Assembly: GCA_026182355.1 (NCBI GenBank) | Contig: JAPFBL010000255.1 | Coordinates: 2,542,001-2,606,000 of the forward strand | Direction: 5' to 3' | Origin: Hermatobates lingyangjiaoensis | Taxonomy: Eukaryota > Arthropoda > Insecta > Hemiptera > Hermatobatidae | DNA: 64,000 nucleotides | Shown here: positions 36,428 to 49,559 of the stretch, in pieces | How positions within the stretch are numbered: the stretch's first letter is position 1 | How the letters are laid out: the number at the start of each line of letters is the position of its first letter | Translations under genes and position numbers: made by a program | Notes under the pieces: model-generated | The model's input: only the letters and a program-made list of their open reading frames with translations | Database searches by the model: none | Told to the model about the DNA's origin: nothing

Positions 36428-39139
36428 TTCTTGTCCTTATTACCGTCATCAATGCGGTAATGAAGGATTTTGATCTGAAAGCTTAAGTAGATTTTTCATC
36501 AGTTTTCTATTAATTGTTGTTATCACATGACTTCTTCCTTATCATATATACATATTGCTATAAGTCGGTAGCAGGTCTGAATGTTTAAGCCAAATACAGT
36601 TCTATTTCTAATTATATATGTATACATTTATCAACGTCTAATTCGTAGTATTACATTCAGAAATGAGACTATGCTCATTCAACCAGGACTGGTGATTGCA
36701 GTGTCTCGCACTCAATCTGATACGTCTTATCTTCATTTTCATATCTGAATTGGTTTTTATATATATGTTGAAAAATGATATGAACTTTTACTCTAAATGG
36801 AAATTTGTCACTTTCATTTTTTTAAGGAGTGGATTTATTCTCTATCTCTTCTACCTTCGTGTAAATGAATTGGTAAAAGAGTAGAACAACTACTACATAT
36901 TGATGTAAATTTCTGGTTTTACTTTCACTTTTTTATCATACACCTTTTTATTTTATAAATGTCAGAGTATTTTTTTTTAGACAACTCAATAAAGTTTACA
37001 TGCACGCACTGAAAGGTTAATGTTCTTATGTAAATAAGAAGTAAGTTCTGAAGAGCTGGCTCTGTCTGCACACACATACATGAATACACTTATGTAAGCT
37101 CTGTTGTATATCTAGTATTATAGACTTCCCAGTGTCAATTTTTTTACATATTAATTGGTTAAGTTTGAATTAATTTTATATAATTATAATTGTATATAAT
37201 AGAAAAAAGAATATATTGAAACAGTGGTTATGAGAGAGAATATTTAATGAAAATATCCATGCGTAAAGAGTAAATGATGTTATTACCTTTCATAATGAGC
37301 AGAGCAGTTGACTGTTACGGCCTGGCACAAAAGAGGTTTGAGTTCAACGGTCCACACTATTACGCTCTAGTGGAAGGTAGGAGTGAATCCCACTATCAAG
37401 CGATCTGTCTGCAATATTTCATTCTCATTGAGATTAAAAAAATGCGGATACTGTCTTAAATAGCCATTGTATAAAATAATGAAATATTATGTACTTTAAA
37501 TTACATCTTACCCACATCATATTCTAATATTCTCTTAATGAATATGCTGTTCGATACATCTATTGAATTTTTGTTTTGTTACACCTGAATTATGTGTAAT
37601 TTTTAGTTTTATTAAGTCTGGTTGGACAGCTGTTTTAGTAGTTTCCAATGCATTTATATGGAACTATAAGGAACACCCTCCTACATTCTCTTCCAGATGC
37701 TTCTACAATCATAAAATAAATATGTAAATAATTATCCAACGATTCCATCTAAATTTGTGAAACTGTTAATACGATTAACGTATCAATTGATATTTAACGT
37801 ATAAGTTAATTGATATTTAACGTATCAATTTGCTTCATTTTATTTATTTCTGGTTTATATAATAAGGTTAGATATTAAAAATAACACGTATATAAATAGT
37901 AAGAGAATAATGACTAACAATGGAGTTAATAATATATACTTCAATTGCAAATGTGAGACTCTTGGGGCAATTGCACTGGAAGGTTGACAGATCTCGAAAG
38001 TACTCGTACACAAAGTCAAGGTACGGAGTAGGATAGGCTCTGAATTAATGCCATCTAAATTTTGGAAGATTGCCACAGTGATTTGTAACATTATTTATTA
38101 GGTGTTTCTCTAGAGCGAATGTTTCAACATTAGCTTTAAAAGTTATATATTTCGCAATTAAATAGAATATGATGGTCCGTTTCTTTAACTATCAATCAAG
38201 GTCTCAAGGTTACAAGTGGGTGAGAGCTGTCGGTGTTTTTTCTGCTCAAGTAGTGGCCTGGTTCTTGACTGGGCGGTAGGATTACAAGGCTGTTAGTTCA
38301 TTGTGGTTGCTCAACCAGGTAGAGACACTCGACTCCTTTTGTGGCCTTCCCACCTGGCTGTTCTTCTTTAACAACCCTACCTTTGCGTGAATCCCACCCC
38401 ACAATTCTCTATTTCATGCTTCCTATTTAGACACCTCGACTCTGAATCACTCTTTTCAGGTAGCAAACTGAATCCTTTTCACTGCTTTACAAACTGAAAC
38501 TGTGTAACATTTCATCAATGTATTTTAATTCTAAAATCTTATATTACTGTAATGTAATATTTACTAATACACATCTATTTATATACTAAAATTGCAATAT
38601 TCCTAATAATTAATTACTATTAATAGTATACCCACATTATCTCATTCTTATACCTGCAGAAGATGATGTCGTATGGAAAAACTTCTTTAGCAATCATTCA
38701 TACTAGGAACAATGTGACTTTAAATAATCAGTCCAATAATTGCTCATATCCTGAATGACACATATAGCATAACTTTACATTCCATGAAATAGGATGGAAT
38801 AAAAATTTAGCAAAATTGGTAATTCTACAGGTTCAAATCAAACAATCTAATTCTCAAATTTCAAACCATTTTCACATGCATTCTTGGCATTATTTAAACA
38901 TTTTACATTGTTATAAATACGAAATTTTGAAATTAAAAAACCAAGAACTACTCCAATGGTGGTTTAAATTGAGTATGTTTAGCAGTAGAAATATTAAACC
39001 CAATGCAAGGTTGAACAAAAATACTACACTGTGAAATTAACTTAAAACTTGCAAAAACCTAAATGTCAAATTCACAGTTTCATTTCTAATTAAATAATCC
39101 TTTCTGATTAACTTTTATTATATATGAATATGTATGCTG
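36428..39139. other. Unassigned AT-rich region
   Basis: Short frames at 36696, 37274, 37855 (minus) and 38816 have no recognised domain. A small tandem of TTAACGTATCAATTGATATT-like pieces lies near 37775-37830. Confidence 0.4.
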
Positions 39140-39352
39140 AAAAATCACAATAAACACGTGATGCAATCAATGAGGTATAAAACCATAACAAATAAGGAAA
39201 ACAATAGAAATAAATGCTACGAGGCTTTTCACTTTATGTCATCAGAGAGCAAACAAAGAAAGAAACATAAAAGTTATACTGACATATAAAAAGGTAACAT
39301 GCTACTTACTATATTTTTATTATTTTCCTTTTTTCTTGTGGTTTTATGCCTC
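39140..39352. repeat. Palindromic PLE module (family C)
   Basis: Left arm ATCACAATAAACACGTGATG to GGTATAAAACCATAACAAAT. Right arm ATTTTCCTTTTTTCTTGTGG then TTTTATGCCTCAT. The arms are imperfect inverses. The minus strand between them (39215-39251) holds TGCTCT, CTGATGA, CATAAAGT, GAAA, AGCCTC, GTAGCA. This is a mutated copy of the hammerhead at 56234-56270 with helix I disrupted next to the core. It is bordered by (TA)n at 39353. Confidence 0.65.
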
Positions 39353-39367
39353 ATATATATATATATA
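39353..39367. repeat. (TA)n microsatellite
   Basis: Short TA tract between two PLE modules. Confidence 0.85.
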
Positions 39368-39694
39368 GGTGTATAATGAAATCGGGATTCGGTCAATTTT
39401 CCAGGATCAAAATCAAACTCTCAACGCCGACGTTTCGGTTTTATTTAAAACCTTTTTCATAGGCAGAAGTCAGAATTTTTGAATTAGAAAAATGATGAAA
39501 TTTACATTATATAAAATGAAGTAACAATAGATAGTTACTTCATTTTATATAATGTAAATTTCATCATTTTTCTAATTCAAAAATTCTGACTTCTGCCTAT
39601 GAAAAAGGTTTTAAATAAAACCGAAACGTCGGCGTTGAGAGTTTGATTTTGATCCTGGAAAATTGACCGAATCCCGATTTTATTATACACCTAT
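39365..39694. repeat. Near-perfect inverted repeat, 161-bp arms, 8-nt loop (PLE family D)
   Basis: Left arm 39365-39525 and right arm 39534-39694 are exact inverses apart from one visible mismatch (ATAATGAAATC against ATAATAAAATC). The loop is AATAGATA. The right arm carries CCTATGAAAAAGGTTTTAAA, TAAAACC and GAAACGTCGGCGTTGAG. This resembles a PLE hammerhead with a GGTTTT/AAAACC helix II and GAAACGTCGGCGTT, but the first strand is CTATGA, not CTGATGA. (TA)n lies just left and again at 39728-39768. The high arm identity implies recent origin or arm homogenisation. Confidence 0.95.
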
Positions 39695-39726
39695 TCTATC
39701 CAACGGTTGATATATTATTGAATTTG

Positions 39727-39727
<1 letters not shown>

Positions 39728-39768
<41 letters not shown>
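39728..39768. repeat. (TA)n microsatellite
   Basis: Pure TA tract. Confidence 0.95.
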
Positions 39769-39771
<3 letters not shown>

Positions 39772-40064
39772 GGTATAAAATTTGTCATTTATATGCATAT
39801 TTATACATAAAAGTTTAAATGATATGAGATCTGAACGGACAATACACTTTGAAAACTTAAAGAAACACGAATGAAAAACAGATACTAGGAAATAATTCAA
39901 TATTTCAACCATTTTAACGGTCGTCGAAGCAAGTTAAGCGTCGAGAAGATCAACTGTCTCTCCTGAGGACAACGGTTAAAAGAGTCGAATGTGAATGTAA
40001 AGAATTGAATGTGAGTCCTAGTATGAGTATCTGTTTTACATTCGTGTTTCTTTAAGGTAACAAA

Positions 40065-40075
<11 letters not shown>
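39769..40075. repeat. Inverted PLE-type module pair
   Basis: The left part has TTCAATATTTCAACCATTTT and AACGGTCGTCG (minus sense of the CTGANGACG module). The right part has CTCTCCTGAGGACAACGGTT, AAAAGAGTCGAATGTGA and ATGTGAGTCCTAGTATG. Outer arms match as inverses: CTTAAAGAAACACGAATG with ACATTCGTGTTTCTTTAAGG. It sits between (TA)n tracts. Confidence 0.65.

Positions 40076-40124
<49 letters not shown>
40076..40124. repeat. Compound (TA)n(GA)n microsatellite
   Basis: (TA)n at 40076-40109 followed by (GA)n to 40124. Confidence 0.95.
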
Positions 40125-40125
<1 letters not shown>

Positions 40126-40646
40126 TTAATCCGTCTTCAGGAGAAAAGAGAATGGGAGACCAAGCACGTTGTAGGCGCAACGGCAAGTAACCAACCCGGC
40201 AACCGCCAGTGCTGTCAACCGTACCCGGTCTTAAAGTATAAAATTAGGAGAAGATATTAACAGAAACTCAGATAAGCAGTACTGGTTGGGTAAAACTATA
40301 AATAGGTGAAAAATTATAAACAATATAAGATAAAAACAAACTATAAGAAACAAAAATAATGATAGAGAAAAGAAGAAAAAATAAATAAATAATAAAAATA
40401 AATACAATACAAAAAACTTGCATTGGTTGTTTTAGTAAATAAAAGATAGAGACTGAATAAAATGGTAAGTATGGGAAACTAGTTAAGAATAAGAATTTAG
40501 AAAAATAAAATAGGATAAAACAAACTAGTAGTAAGTGAAGAAGACAAAATAGATATACACAAAATATACGAAAGAGGAAAAAAGAAATAAGTACTAGAGA
40601 ATAAAGAATACTGGAAAAAAAGTACAAAAAAAAATTATCTTTAAGT
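40125..40646 (-). repeat. Probable PLE 3' non-coding region
   Basis: This lies downstream of the PLE tail fragment on the minus strand. It is very A-rich on the plus strand and ends at 40128-40160 with a CTCCTGAAGACGG-like module (minus sense) next to (TA)n. The 136-codon minus frame here is Leu/Phe-rich low complexity; it opens in another frame over the PLE tail and I do not call it a gene. Confidence 0.5.
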
Positions 40647-40812
40647 TTAAGTCCAGGTGCACTGCGCGCCCCGAGCAAACCAGATGTGAGCCTCCTCAGA
40701 GGCTCTAAGGGTCACGGTATTATCACCAGGGGGAATCTGACGCAGAATCTGCACACTGAAGCAGTCGTTAAAAGACAGACCGTGGGATTTGGCGTGTATG
40801 GCGACAGGTAAA
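40647..40812 (-). pseudogene. PLE C-terminal endonuclease tail fragment
   Basis: An intact frame reads NLPVAIHAKSHGLSFNDCFS, VQILRQIPPGDNTVTLRASE, EAHIWFARGAQCTWT and then a stop. The first half matches the GIY-YIG relic at 33031-33260. The end (a Glu near HIWFA) fits the C-terminal tail of PLE endonuclease domains. It starts right at the (TA)n tract at 40813-40874, so everything upstream of this tail is missing through 5' truncation. It has no internal stop or frameshift, so it may be younger than the 33-kb copy. Confidence 0.75.
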
Positions 40813-40813
40813 T

Positions 40814-40874
<61 letters not shown>
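40813..40874. repeat. (TA)n microsatellite
   Basis: About 60 bp of TA with one TTA interruption, bordering the PLE tail. Confidence 0.95.
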
Positions 40875-40876
<2 letters not shown>

Positions 40877-40985
40877 TAATATAAATGATAGCGAAAGTAA
40901 CGCAAATACACATACATAACTAAATTTAATATTTTGAACATTACCTTCATCAGGAGATGAAGAGTCCCTCAAGGAGTTAGAGTGG
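40875..40985 (-). repeat. PLE-type module, degenerate
   Basis: The minus strand has CTCCTGATGAAGGTAATGTT then CAAAATATTAAATTTAG, following the CTGATGA…AAATAT order. Confidence 0.5.
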
Positions 40986-43900
40986 CTACTTTATATACAT
41001 ATAAATTTATAGATAATGATATTTATCACAAGTTGGTCAGTTTTGCATGGTCTCCTCAAATTTTTATGCTAAAGTGTTCGTTTTATTGTTGTATTTTAAC
41101 ATTTTCCTACATAAATGATTCGTATTTAAAACCTTCACAGGGATTATATTCATTTTGTATACCAAATATTTGCAAATTTTCTTTACCATTTGCTAATTTT
41201 TATCCTACTCTGTGAAGGACAGAATGATATCCGTAAATATAAGGACAAAAAGACAAGGGAATTAGCTCTTCCTTTTTTCTGTTTATTGTTATATAAAGTC
41301 AGTAAGATCATTCCCAATGCATTATATTTTGTTTTCCTTCAACTAAACTCTATTATTAATCCTTGTTTATCCACTTTCCATGATTCGACCATATTTAATG
41401 GCATTTATTATAATGGTTCTAAATAAACAGGATTTAATATAAGTGGAATTTCTGTTGATATATATTCCTTCTATATTGATGGAGGAATGTGAAAATATTC
41501 ATTAATTCCATCCATTCCAACATTCAAAATTGTTTATTTAACTACATAATGAATAATGGTTCGTCGACATAATAAAATAATGAAATTATTTCAACTTTCA
41601 ATTGTGTTAATGTTCCAAAATTGCTAATGATAATTCATAATATTATTAAATCTATGTTATAAATTGAGAATTTGTAGAAAAATATTACTAAAATTGATTT
41701 TTGTATTTTAAATAGCTTTTTATATATAAATAAACTGGGCTGTTAAGTTGTTTTAGAGGTTGGTGTGAATTAGTGGGAGCCTGCCAGGTGACACGACATT
41801 AGTCGTCTGCCAGGCCGCTCTCCAGCTGCCGTTTCCGACCATACCACATCATTGCGGTTTTCTTTCATCCCAACCGCACCAAACTCCTCCACTTCTACCC
41901 TTAATTCTGTCTTCTGTATTTTGTGGTCAACCCGCTAAAAAAGGACTTATACTTTGCATTTATAGAAGTATAAGCATCATATTTCGATCAATTCTCCAAG
42001 TTTAAATTTATTCAAAGTTCAAAGTTACTAATTCAAAATAAGCATCTTAAAGTGATCCTCAAGAGGATTTTAAAGCTCTTTAATTGACATAAAACTACTA
42101 GGCTAAAATATTAATTCTAAGCAATAATTTATAGTAATGAAGCGCTCCTCAAGATATTGTTGCCATTGATTACTTGAGTAATTAATAGAATTACATATGA
42201 CACCAGCATATGACATTACTCCAAGTCACGGAAATATGTGTTTATAATTCATTAAATATTGGTTAGCAAACATCACGCTTCAGTAACTTGAATCACCTCT
42301 CGCTATGACGATTCCTCCTTACTTTTCTTTAACATTACAGACTGCTTTCAAAATTCAGCCTTCAGTTAAACACCATAAAAATACCATTTGTCAAAATGGA
42401 AATTGCAAAGTCTTTAATAGTAACTTTAGAATAAAAAGGCATCTCATACAAAAATATATCAATGACTGTTATAATTAGCAATCACGATTGAATTCAAAAT
42501 ATACTTGATTAGATCTAATTGTAATTAAAATATTATAAGTAACGTTATATTCATCAAAGTGCAAATTGATCTGTGTTTAAAAAAATAGTTATTGATCAAT
42601 TCAGGAATAATTAAGTATATCATGTCGTTGTTTATAAATCAATGGAATAATGGAAAGAATTATCTCAATTATGTTTACGACAGCATGTTATTCAGAGTGA
42701 TTTTCGTGAGTGAAATAGCGCATGAAGGCATTGAGTGAGGAAAATACTAATAGAAAAGCACATTGGTTCGTTTGGGATGGGTTGTCTACTTACTGGTTGA
42801 ATGTACTTAGCGGAAATTGAATCGCCAAGTAATGGTGAGTGGTAAGCACGCCACTACGGGAGATGGTTAAATGATACCAGCAGTATCCCATTTCCATGAG
42901 GTATGTCGACATTCCAAGTGAGGAAATGAAGTGAAAATGGAATGCTGGACATCTGTATCAACATGCGGTGCAGCTCTCTGTTTGTATACAAGCAGTTATA
43001 AAACCTGGAAGGCGACGTTGCGGCCACTGTCTGTTTGCACTTAATGTTTGATGAGACACACATGGACCAGCTGAACTATTTTCTCGTTAAGTCAACAACG
43101 AAATCCCTCAAATTTAGCTGTTAAAACGCACCAGCTAATATACTAAAATCACAATAAACAGAAATGTGAAAACACTTTGACTCGTGGCAATCACTGCAGC
43201 AAGCGTGTTTATATCCAACGCTGTAGAGATAACACACAACGGCACGTGTCTGCCCAGGCCTGAGTCTACCTCACATCTCATTCCAAAAGTACCACTTCAT
43301 GCCAGAGATCTGTTGAAATTAACAAACTTCTTCAGAATTAATATTTACAAGAAGGTTTTGTGTTTAATAAAAAATTATGCAAATATCATTAAAAAATGAG
43401 CATATTTTAAATTATATATTTTAGAACGATCTGTAACATATTTTGTAGGTTTATTAACTAATTCTTTACTTTTTTCTGTATAACTGGCCTGCAATAGTAA
43501 TAATTATGAATTCTAGTAATTTTTCAAAGATGATTGTCGTTATAAACCTTACAACAATATAAAGTAATAAAAATTGGTTAAATTAAATTAATTAAAATAA
43601 ATATCATTTATAAATTGAATTAGTTAGAATATACCCTCCGTTGAGAACGTTTTAATAGAATCTAAAACGTTCTGTCATTGTTTCAATACCGTAAGATAAA
43701 TTATCACTCAATACAGGGCCGGGGTTTTGGGATCTCCTAATACTGGAGGTGAACGCAGTATTGTTTCATTTCATTGAAAGCTTCTGATTGTGGTATGGCC
43801 GTGGCAATTATTTCATTTCCTCAATTATTTTGGAAACTTTGTTCTCACAATTGCTTGCTCGAGACTAAGTTTTGATAGTAATGTTTCTAAAAATGATATT

Positions 43901-44463
43901 TTAAATATGTTTAATTTTACCCTACCAATACTGCTAATAACGTTTCCTAGAATTAAACTTAATCAAAAACTCATTTGGTCTAATGGAAAGTACGAGTATA
44001 CTACTTTTCCTACGAAACAGAGAACGTTCTTTTTTCAAAAATTAGGAAAAACCCCCTAACAATTTGTTAATCAATCAATGAAGATGAGATTGATAGACTC
44101 TCAGCGAATTCTTCAGTGACACTTTGGTTGAATGCAAAGTAATACATTTGGAGTTGAGGTTCTCTATGGTTTCACTTCTTCTGAAAGTGCAATAATAAGA
44201 GCCAAACAAGATTTTTACATAAAAACATATTTTACAATTTAAAAATACTAGGAATTGATATCTGCTTTTACACAGTACATTTTTAATAAACTAACGCAAA
44301 TTTAACACTTGGCAAAGTCGGCCTGCCGAGAAACGGTTTATTTATTCATATTTGCGATAAATATTTATTATTCGCGACCTTTAGCCTTGGTGATGTATGT
44401 TCTTTGGCATTTAACACTTCAGTTATTGACTTTGCTAAATATTAATTAGTAGTTATTCTTAGT
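40986..44463. other. Unassigned AT-rich region
   Basis: Two overlapping frames at 40982-41426 and others at 42854-44059 show no domain that I recognise. No gene is supported. Confidence 0.4.
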
Positions 44464-44575
44464 TACTCCAAAATTGGAGAAGATTGTAAATTAATATGTG
44501 TCAAACAGAAAACGACATACGTCTAAAAATACCGCAATATGACATAGATAAAAATTGATCCTTTAAGTTTATTAA
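44464..44575 (+). repeat. Diverged direct repeat, copy 1
   Basis: Blocks CAAAATTGG, ATGTGTCAAACA, ACCGCAATATGACATA and AAATTGATCCTTTAAG recur in order at 45906-46020. Confidence 0.75.
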
Positions 44576-45185
44576 ATAAATTTAATTGATATGATTATTA
44601 ATTAGTAATTAATTATAATTTATTCTTTAATAATTAATTATATAATCATATTTATAAATATAAAACATTAAAATATATTTTAAGATAATATTAGTATTAT
44701 TACACTAAAAATAACAACTATCAAGTGAGAAGTTTTCGGTAAATAACTATCTTCAAAAGAGTGGAAATAAACAAAGGAGCACCAAAAATTGTGGTTAACA
44801 AAATAAAAAACTGTTTGGTGTTAAAGGACTTGCTATGGACTGCTTCGTCCATATTGATAGCATTGAAAAAAATGCTGATAACCCTATCATTATAAGAAGA
44901 GCAATGCTTGATAGTTAGCCATTGGAACTACGCACCATACTCTTGACTTGGAGGAAGATGGTAAAGGAATTGAACTGGACATAAAGCCAGCTAAACAGTC
45001 CTTATACTTATCTCAAAAAGAAAGAATTTAGGTCTCAAAGAACTTTCATATGCCTACTAAAATTGAAGAAAAATGAGCATTAAAAACATTGAAATATCAT
45101 CTGATGAATAACTTCACTGGAAAAGAAATGCAACACGCACATTACATGAGGTCCCAAAAGCAATGTTCTGACATAAGAAGTTTTT
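44576..45185. other. Unassigned region
   Basis: The stretch 44740-45160 is less AT-rich and gives broken short frames (for example MDCFVHIDSIEK). It might be an old transposon coding relic, but I cannot assign it. Confidence 0.35.
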
Positions 45186-45550
45186 ACTTTTCAATAAGTA
45201 AGATATTGTGATCGCGAAAAAAAAATTGATCTCGAGATTTTGACGGAATTACTTGATTTGAGGTCCCCAAAGTCATTTTATGTTGTAGGTTGGTGGGTGT
45301 TTATCCAAAGGTTGTGTAGACGCTAATGTCCAGATTTTTGATGGTGGATCAAATTAATATTTTACACGAAAATGTAAATATACATAGTGTTTATGTGCAT
45401 ACAGTTTGGGAGCAATCATGCATGCTGAAAAAGTCACTTTTTTGGCCAAAATGTTTTTTTAAACAACATGTTTTTTCTTCCAAACTACTAATTCTAGAGT
45501 CTTGAAATTTTGGCATTATGTTTGAGACTACAAAAGCAACAACTGAAGAA
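45186..45550 (+). repeat. Dispersed repeat family, copy at 45.3 kb
   Basis: Longest copy of the family at 20290-20600. It begins TAAGTAAGATATTGTGATCG and includes TCTCGAGATTTTGACGG, TTGAGGTCCCCAAAGTCATT, AGACGCTAATGTCC, AATTAATATTTTACACGAAA and CTCCAAACTACTAATTCTAG-like blocks up to ACAAAAGCAACAAC. No terminal inverted repeats and no coding frame were seen. Confidence 0.65.
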
Positions 45551-45905
45551 ATCCTCGGATTTATTTCCAATAAAATGCAAACATTTTGATTTATTATTTA
45601 ATCTGAAAGCTTGTGAGGGTGACACGAGTCATATAATCTGAGGAGTCTAAATAAAATTACAACAAAAATAGAGCATTATAACTTGAATTCAAGTTTCTTG
45701 AGTCCTTAGAACAGTATGGAAAAGTTAATAACCGTTTTGAAGCAAATTACTTAAAGTACATTTTTTATTCTTCAATATTAACAAAACCATTTGGGTTCAT
45801 TTCACACCAAGAACTATTCATCTGTTAATTTCTTTAAAATCTGTCAAACGGTGTGACACCACGTCAGAAAACATTCATCAGATATACTTCATCAAAGAAA
45901 TATTT
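45551..45905. other. Unassigned region
   Basis: Nothing recognised. Confidence 0.4.
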
Positions 45906-46020
45906 ACTTCAAAATTGGGGAAGTTTGTAACATAACATGTGTCAAACAAAGAATACTGCATATGTCCGAAAAGACCGCAATATGACATACTCGTAGATAC
46001 AAATTGATGCTTTAAGTGCT
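45906..46020 (+). repeat. Diverged direct repeat, copy 2
   Basis: Second copy of 44464-44575, same orientation, about 1.44 kb downstream. The pair brackets the dispersed repeat at 45186-45550. Confidence 0.75.
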
Positions 46021-49000
46021 AGAGATGAAATCGAAGGGGTATGCTTAGCAATCTACGAGTATGACAACAGTATCGACTGTTATTGTTATTGGCTCAACTG
46101 TAACTTCGTCTTGTATCAAAACGGTTTCCACTTCATACAGTTTTTGTATAATTAGTCAACATGGCCATTTTTAGAGTTGTAAAAAAGTGTTTATATATCC
46201 ATACTCATATAAAATAAAATCTTTTAAACCTCCAAGTCACCCAAAAAGTTTATATATACAACTTGGATAATAATGGTAGTTTTATGCTTATACATAATAC
46301 ATAATACATAATATTTAACTAGGAATTTAACCCAATCTCTGTAGGTTATATAATGTAGTGATCTATCACTACACCAATAAAACCTTTTTTCTCATATCAT
46401 TGATACTGTTTATACTTTTCATGTTTTATTAATAGCTATACCATAGGCTGTTTTTCTTTTGTAAAGTCCATATATTTTGTCTAAATTTATGGGTAAGAAA
46501 ACTGAGCTTGTTTAGCTGAGAAATAGTTGCGAACATTGGTGGTGGTAAGGGAATTCAGGGAAGAGTTGCTCTACGAGGAGTGTCAGCCTAACTTCGATGT
46601 GGGCTTTGCAAAGAGCCTCAAAATCGTTTGGAGAAGTTTATTCCCTCGAGAATTAAAGCTAGTTTAGACATTTTGCTCCTTTTCTTTCTCTTAGACAGGG
46701 TAAACGGTTCATGTTAGAAGAGATTATTTCTGTTATCAATACTAAGTACGTAAATGTTTCATTTTTTTATAAATCTTTACATTCAATCAATGAACTAAAG
46801 TTACATAATTTATGTTAAGTAACTAAATAACCTATTTAATAAGAATTCACTAGTAAAAAAAGTTACAAATTAGGTATTTATAGTGGTGAATGAACACATT
46901 GGCAACATACATGAAACCTGGTCCACGTGCGTTCAAGTTATCTGCAGAACTCGTCAACTCAAGGTTTCGCAACGCTATTGTTTACCTGTCGGATGTGACT
47001 TGTTGTACTCCCATTGTTTTATGTAACATTATACTAAAGCCACCTTTACACGTTCACTTGATTATCTAACTTAAGACGTCATGTTTATATCATCAAAGTA
47101 TTTGTTTAACAAACAACCACTGATATATATTCAAAATAGAAATGAGCAATCATGGTACAGATATAGGAGTCATTAAGAGCTGGACTTTCAGGGGTGAAAT
47201 TATGAACCCTATAATTCTTCCTCTTCTGTCCCAACCGGGTTTTAGATCACGGCCAAATGTGTGAACGGAATAGCTTGACTATTTGACCTGAGAGATAGAA
47301 ACATGAAGGTTCTTGTGAAAGGAAACCACTGTCCTTCATTTATTACTAAATGATAATTCATATTAATTTATTTAACGTAAATTAATTACTCTAACAAGAT
47401 TTTTGTTCTAGGATTTTTTTGTAATATATCGGTTAAAACTAGAAATATAGAACTATCGCTTAGGGGAGGAACATACAAACACAAAGCACAAAGAACACAT
47501 TTCTTAACGCTAGAGGAGAATAGCTAAACAATATAGAGCAGCGTTCTCAAACTCATATTGAAGCTATGACCGAATAGAGAATTTTACAGTAATCTACAGG
47601 CCGCATTATGATAATGATAAACAGTAGGCTTAAATAAAATACATATAATGTTTTCATAAATGTTATCCAATCGAAGGAAAACAGTAACAAACATAACAAG
47701 AAAAAATGAGTATTTTGATAATTGATTTATTATCCAGAGCATGTAATTCATAACTGTGATCGCACTATCAGCCAGACTTTGTCTTGACTACTCACCTGGA
47801 ATCAACAAGATCACTAGGTTTCAATTTATTAACAGAAAATAATCTCAGCGTTGCTTGCAAATGTTCGTCAGTAAGCCATGATCTCAGTGAATCTCAGTGG
47901 ATAGTCTCTTTCATATACTATCAAATACTTCTAAAATCATCGCACTAGCTACAGGAACTATAGAGCCGACAGTGTCATAAAAAGATTTTTGCATTTTTTG
48001 CTAACTAAAATGAGTTAGTTAAACATGTGAACGCAACTAGTGGTATTATAGGGAAATTGAGTGAGCAAAAATTTCACTATTCGTGTGCCACAAAACCTCT
48101 AATAAAGAGTGAATAGGCGATTATTCGGAAGAAAAGTATGAGATATCCGAGGGAAGTGAGCAATCATATTGATTAAAGAAACTATATTACTACTTCTGTA
48201 AAATGCAATAATTGTTGCCAAATTCTGTAAAATGCTGTTAATAATTGTTGCCAACAAATTAATTAACCAATAATAAGTTAATTTATTGTTATAATGGCGT
48301 TAAAACACCTTGCACATTAATCATTGAAAGTACTCGCAGAGTTCTGTTTAATATTGCAGACTCATAAACAATCATTCCAATCAAAACATGACAACAAGTG
48401 TAGCAATTTCTGTTCCCTTTCTTTGCTGAAGGAAGCCATATGGCATTGCATACAAAGTCTTAAACTAGTGGAAACCAACATACAAAGAATGTAATTTTAC
48501 TATTATAGACCAGGAGTAATAACATTTAGAGAAGCATGCCATTTTGAAAATGAGATACTACATTTAGAGGTCTAAAATAACCACATCTAAGGCCAGTATT
48601 AGCCAAAACGGTTTCATCTTGGATAAGCGCATCGTACTGAAATTTTGCACTTAGCAACAATCAAATTTTAACAGAACAATAAAACATTCTTTGGGATAAA
48701 TATTTTTAGAAAAAATTATTTTTCTGAACAAACCAAAATAAATAATTTTTAACTTCGGAATATCACTTCTATAAAATAGAGATGAATGATACTTTTTAAG
48801 TAACATTTCAAGTAATTTTTCTTCTATTTTAATCCTTTCCATTAGCTGTAACTCTTATTTCAAAAGTATGAGCTTCATTAATACTGGGGCTAGTTACTCT
48901 CCTTTATTTTATTTCCACTCTCTTACGAAATGAATAGTCCCTTAGTCTTTATATTTCATCACTGTCTTTAAACTTAATATAAGGCCCATTAGATGACTTT

Positions 49001-49489
49001 GTCTATACGCTCATTTGTCTATTTTAATCATTAATGACCTAAAATAAATAATTAATTATATTAAATTGATTTAATAACTTAAACATATCTTCTTATTAAA
49101 GACGTATTAAATTATTTGAAACTGTTTGGTCACATAAATCACTACAAACTCATTTATTTAAACTACATGCGCATAACTTGAATTCGATATTTTAACAAAA
49201 CAGTGAAAGTTATTGAGAGAGAAGGATACACTATCCAATCTCAAAATCACATTTTTTAATCAATGATAAAAAATTATTGTACCTTGTTTTTCGACAAGAT
49301 GATTGGAACAAAAATTGTATTGATTATCAGAAAGAGAAGGATCATTTGTTGAACTAGCATTTTAGAGCTGGCTTTCTTCACCATTATTTTCTCTTAGATT
49401 ATCTTTTTACTTTTTTTTTTACGACAGTTAATATCTTAAGATTATTTTTTTTATTAAGGAATAGTATTTTTTTTAATCTCTAAACGTAA
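46021..49489. other. Unassigned AT-rich region
   Basis: Contains a perfect 9-bp hairpin (TGTAGTGAT/ATCACTACA, 46354-46373) and an ATACATA triplet near 46293-46310. No gene was seen. Confidence 0.4.
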
Positions 49490-49559
49490 TTTTTCATATT
49501 TAGCGCATAATATGAAAATTATATATGACGAGTCTACCTTCAAATACAAATATTAATTT

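Noticed and set aside
37296..37400. tRNA or tRNA-derived SINE promoter (GGTTTGAGTTCAACGG)
   Set aside because: Only a loose B-box resemblance; no cloverleaf arms could be paired.
40268..40678. 136-codon Leu/Phe-rich hydrophobic frame resembling a membrane protein
   Set aside because: It lies in the A-rich 3' non-coding stretch of a PLE fragment and is low-complexity; long U-rich DNA gives such frames by chance.
44740..45160. Broken coding sequence (MDCFVHIDSIEK…)
   Set aside because: No family match that I can recognise; frames are interrupted too often to support a gene.
46354..46373. Perfect 9-bp hairpin as a terminator or small RNA
   Set aside because: Short hairpins are expected by chance in 64 kb of AT-rich DNA and nothing around it supports a role.
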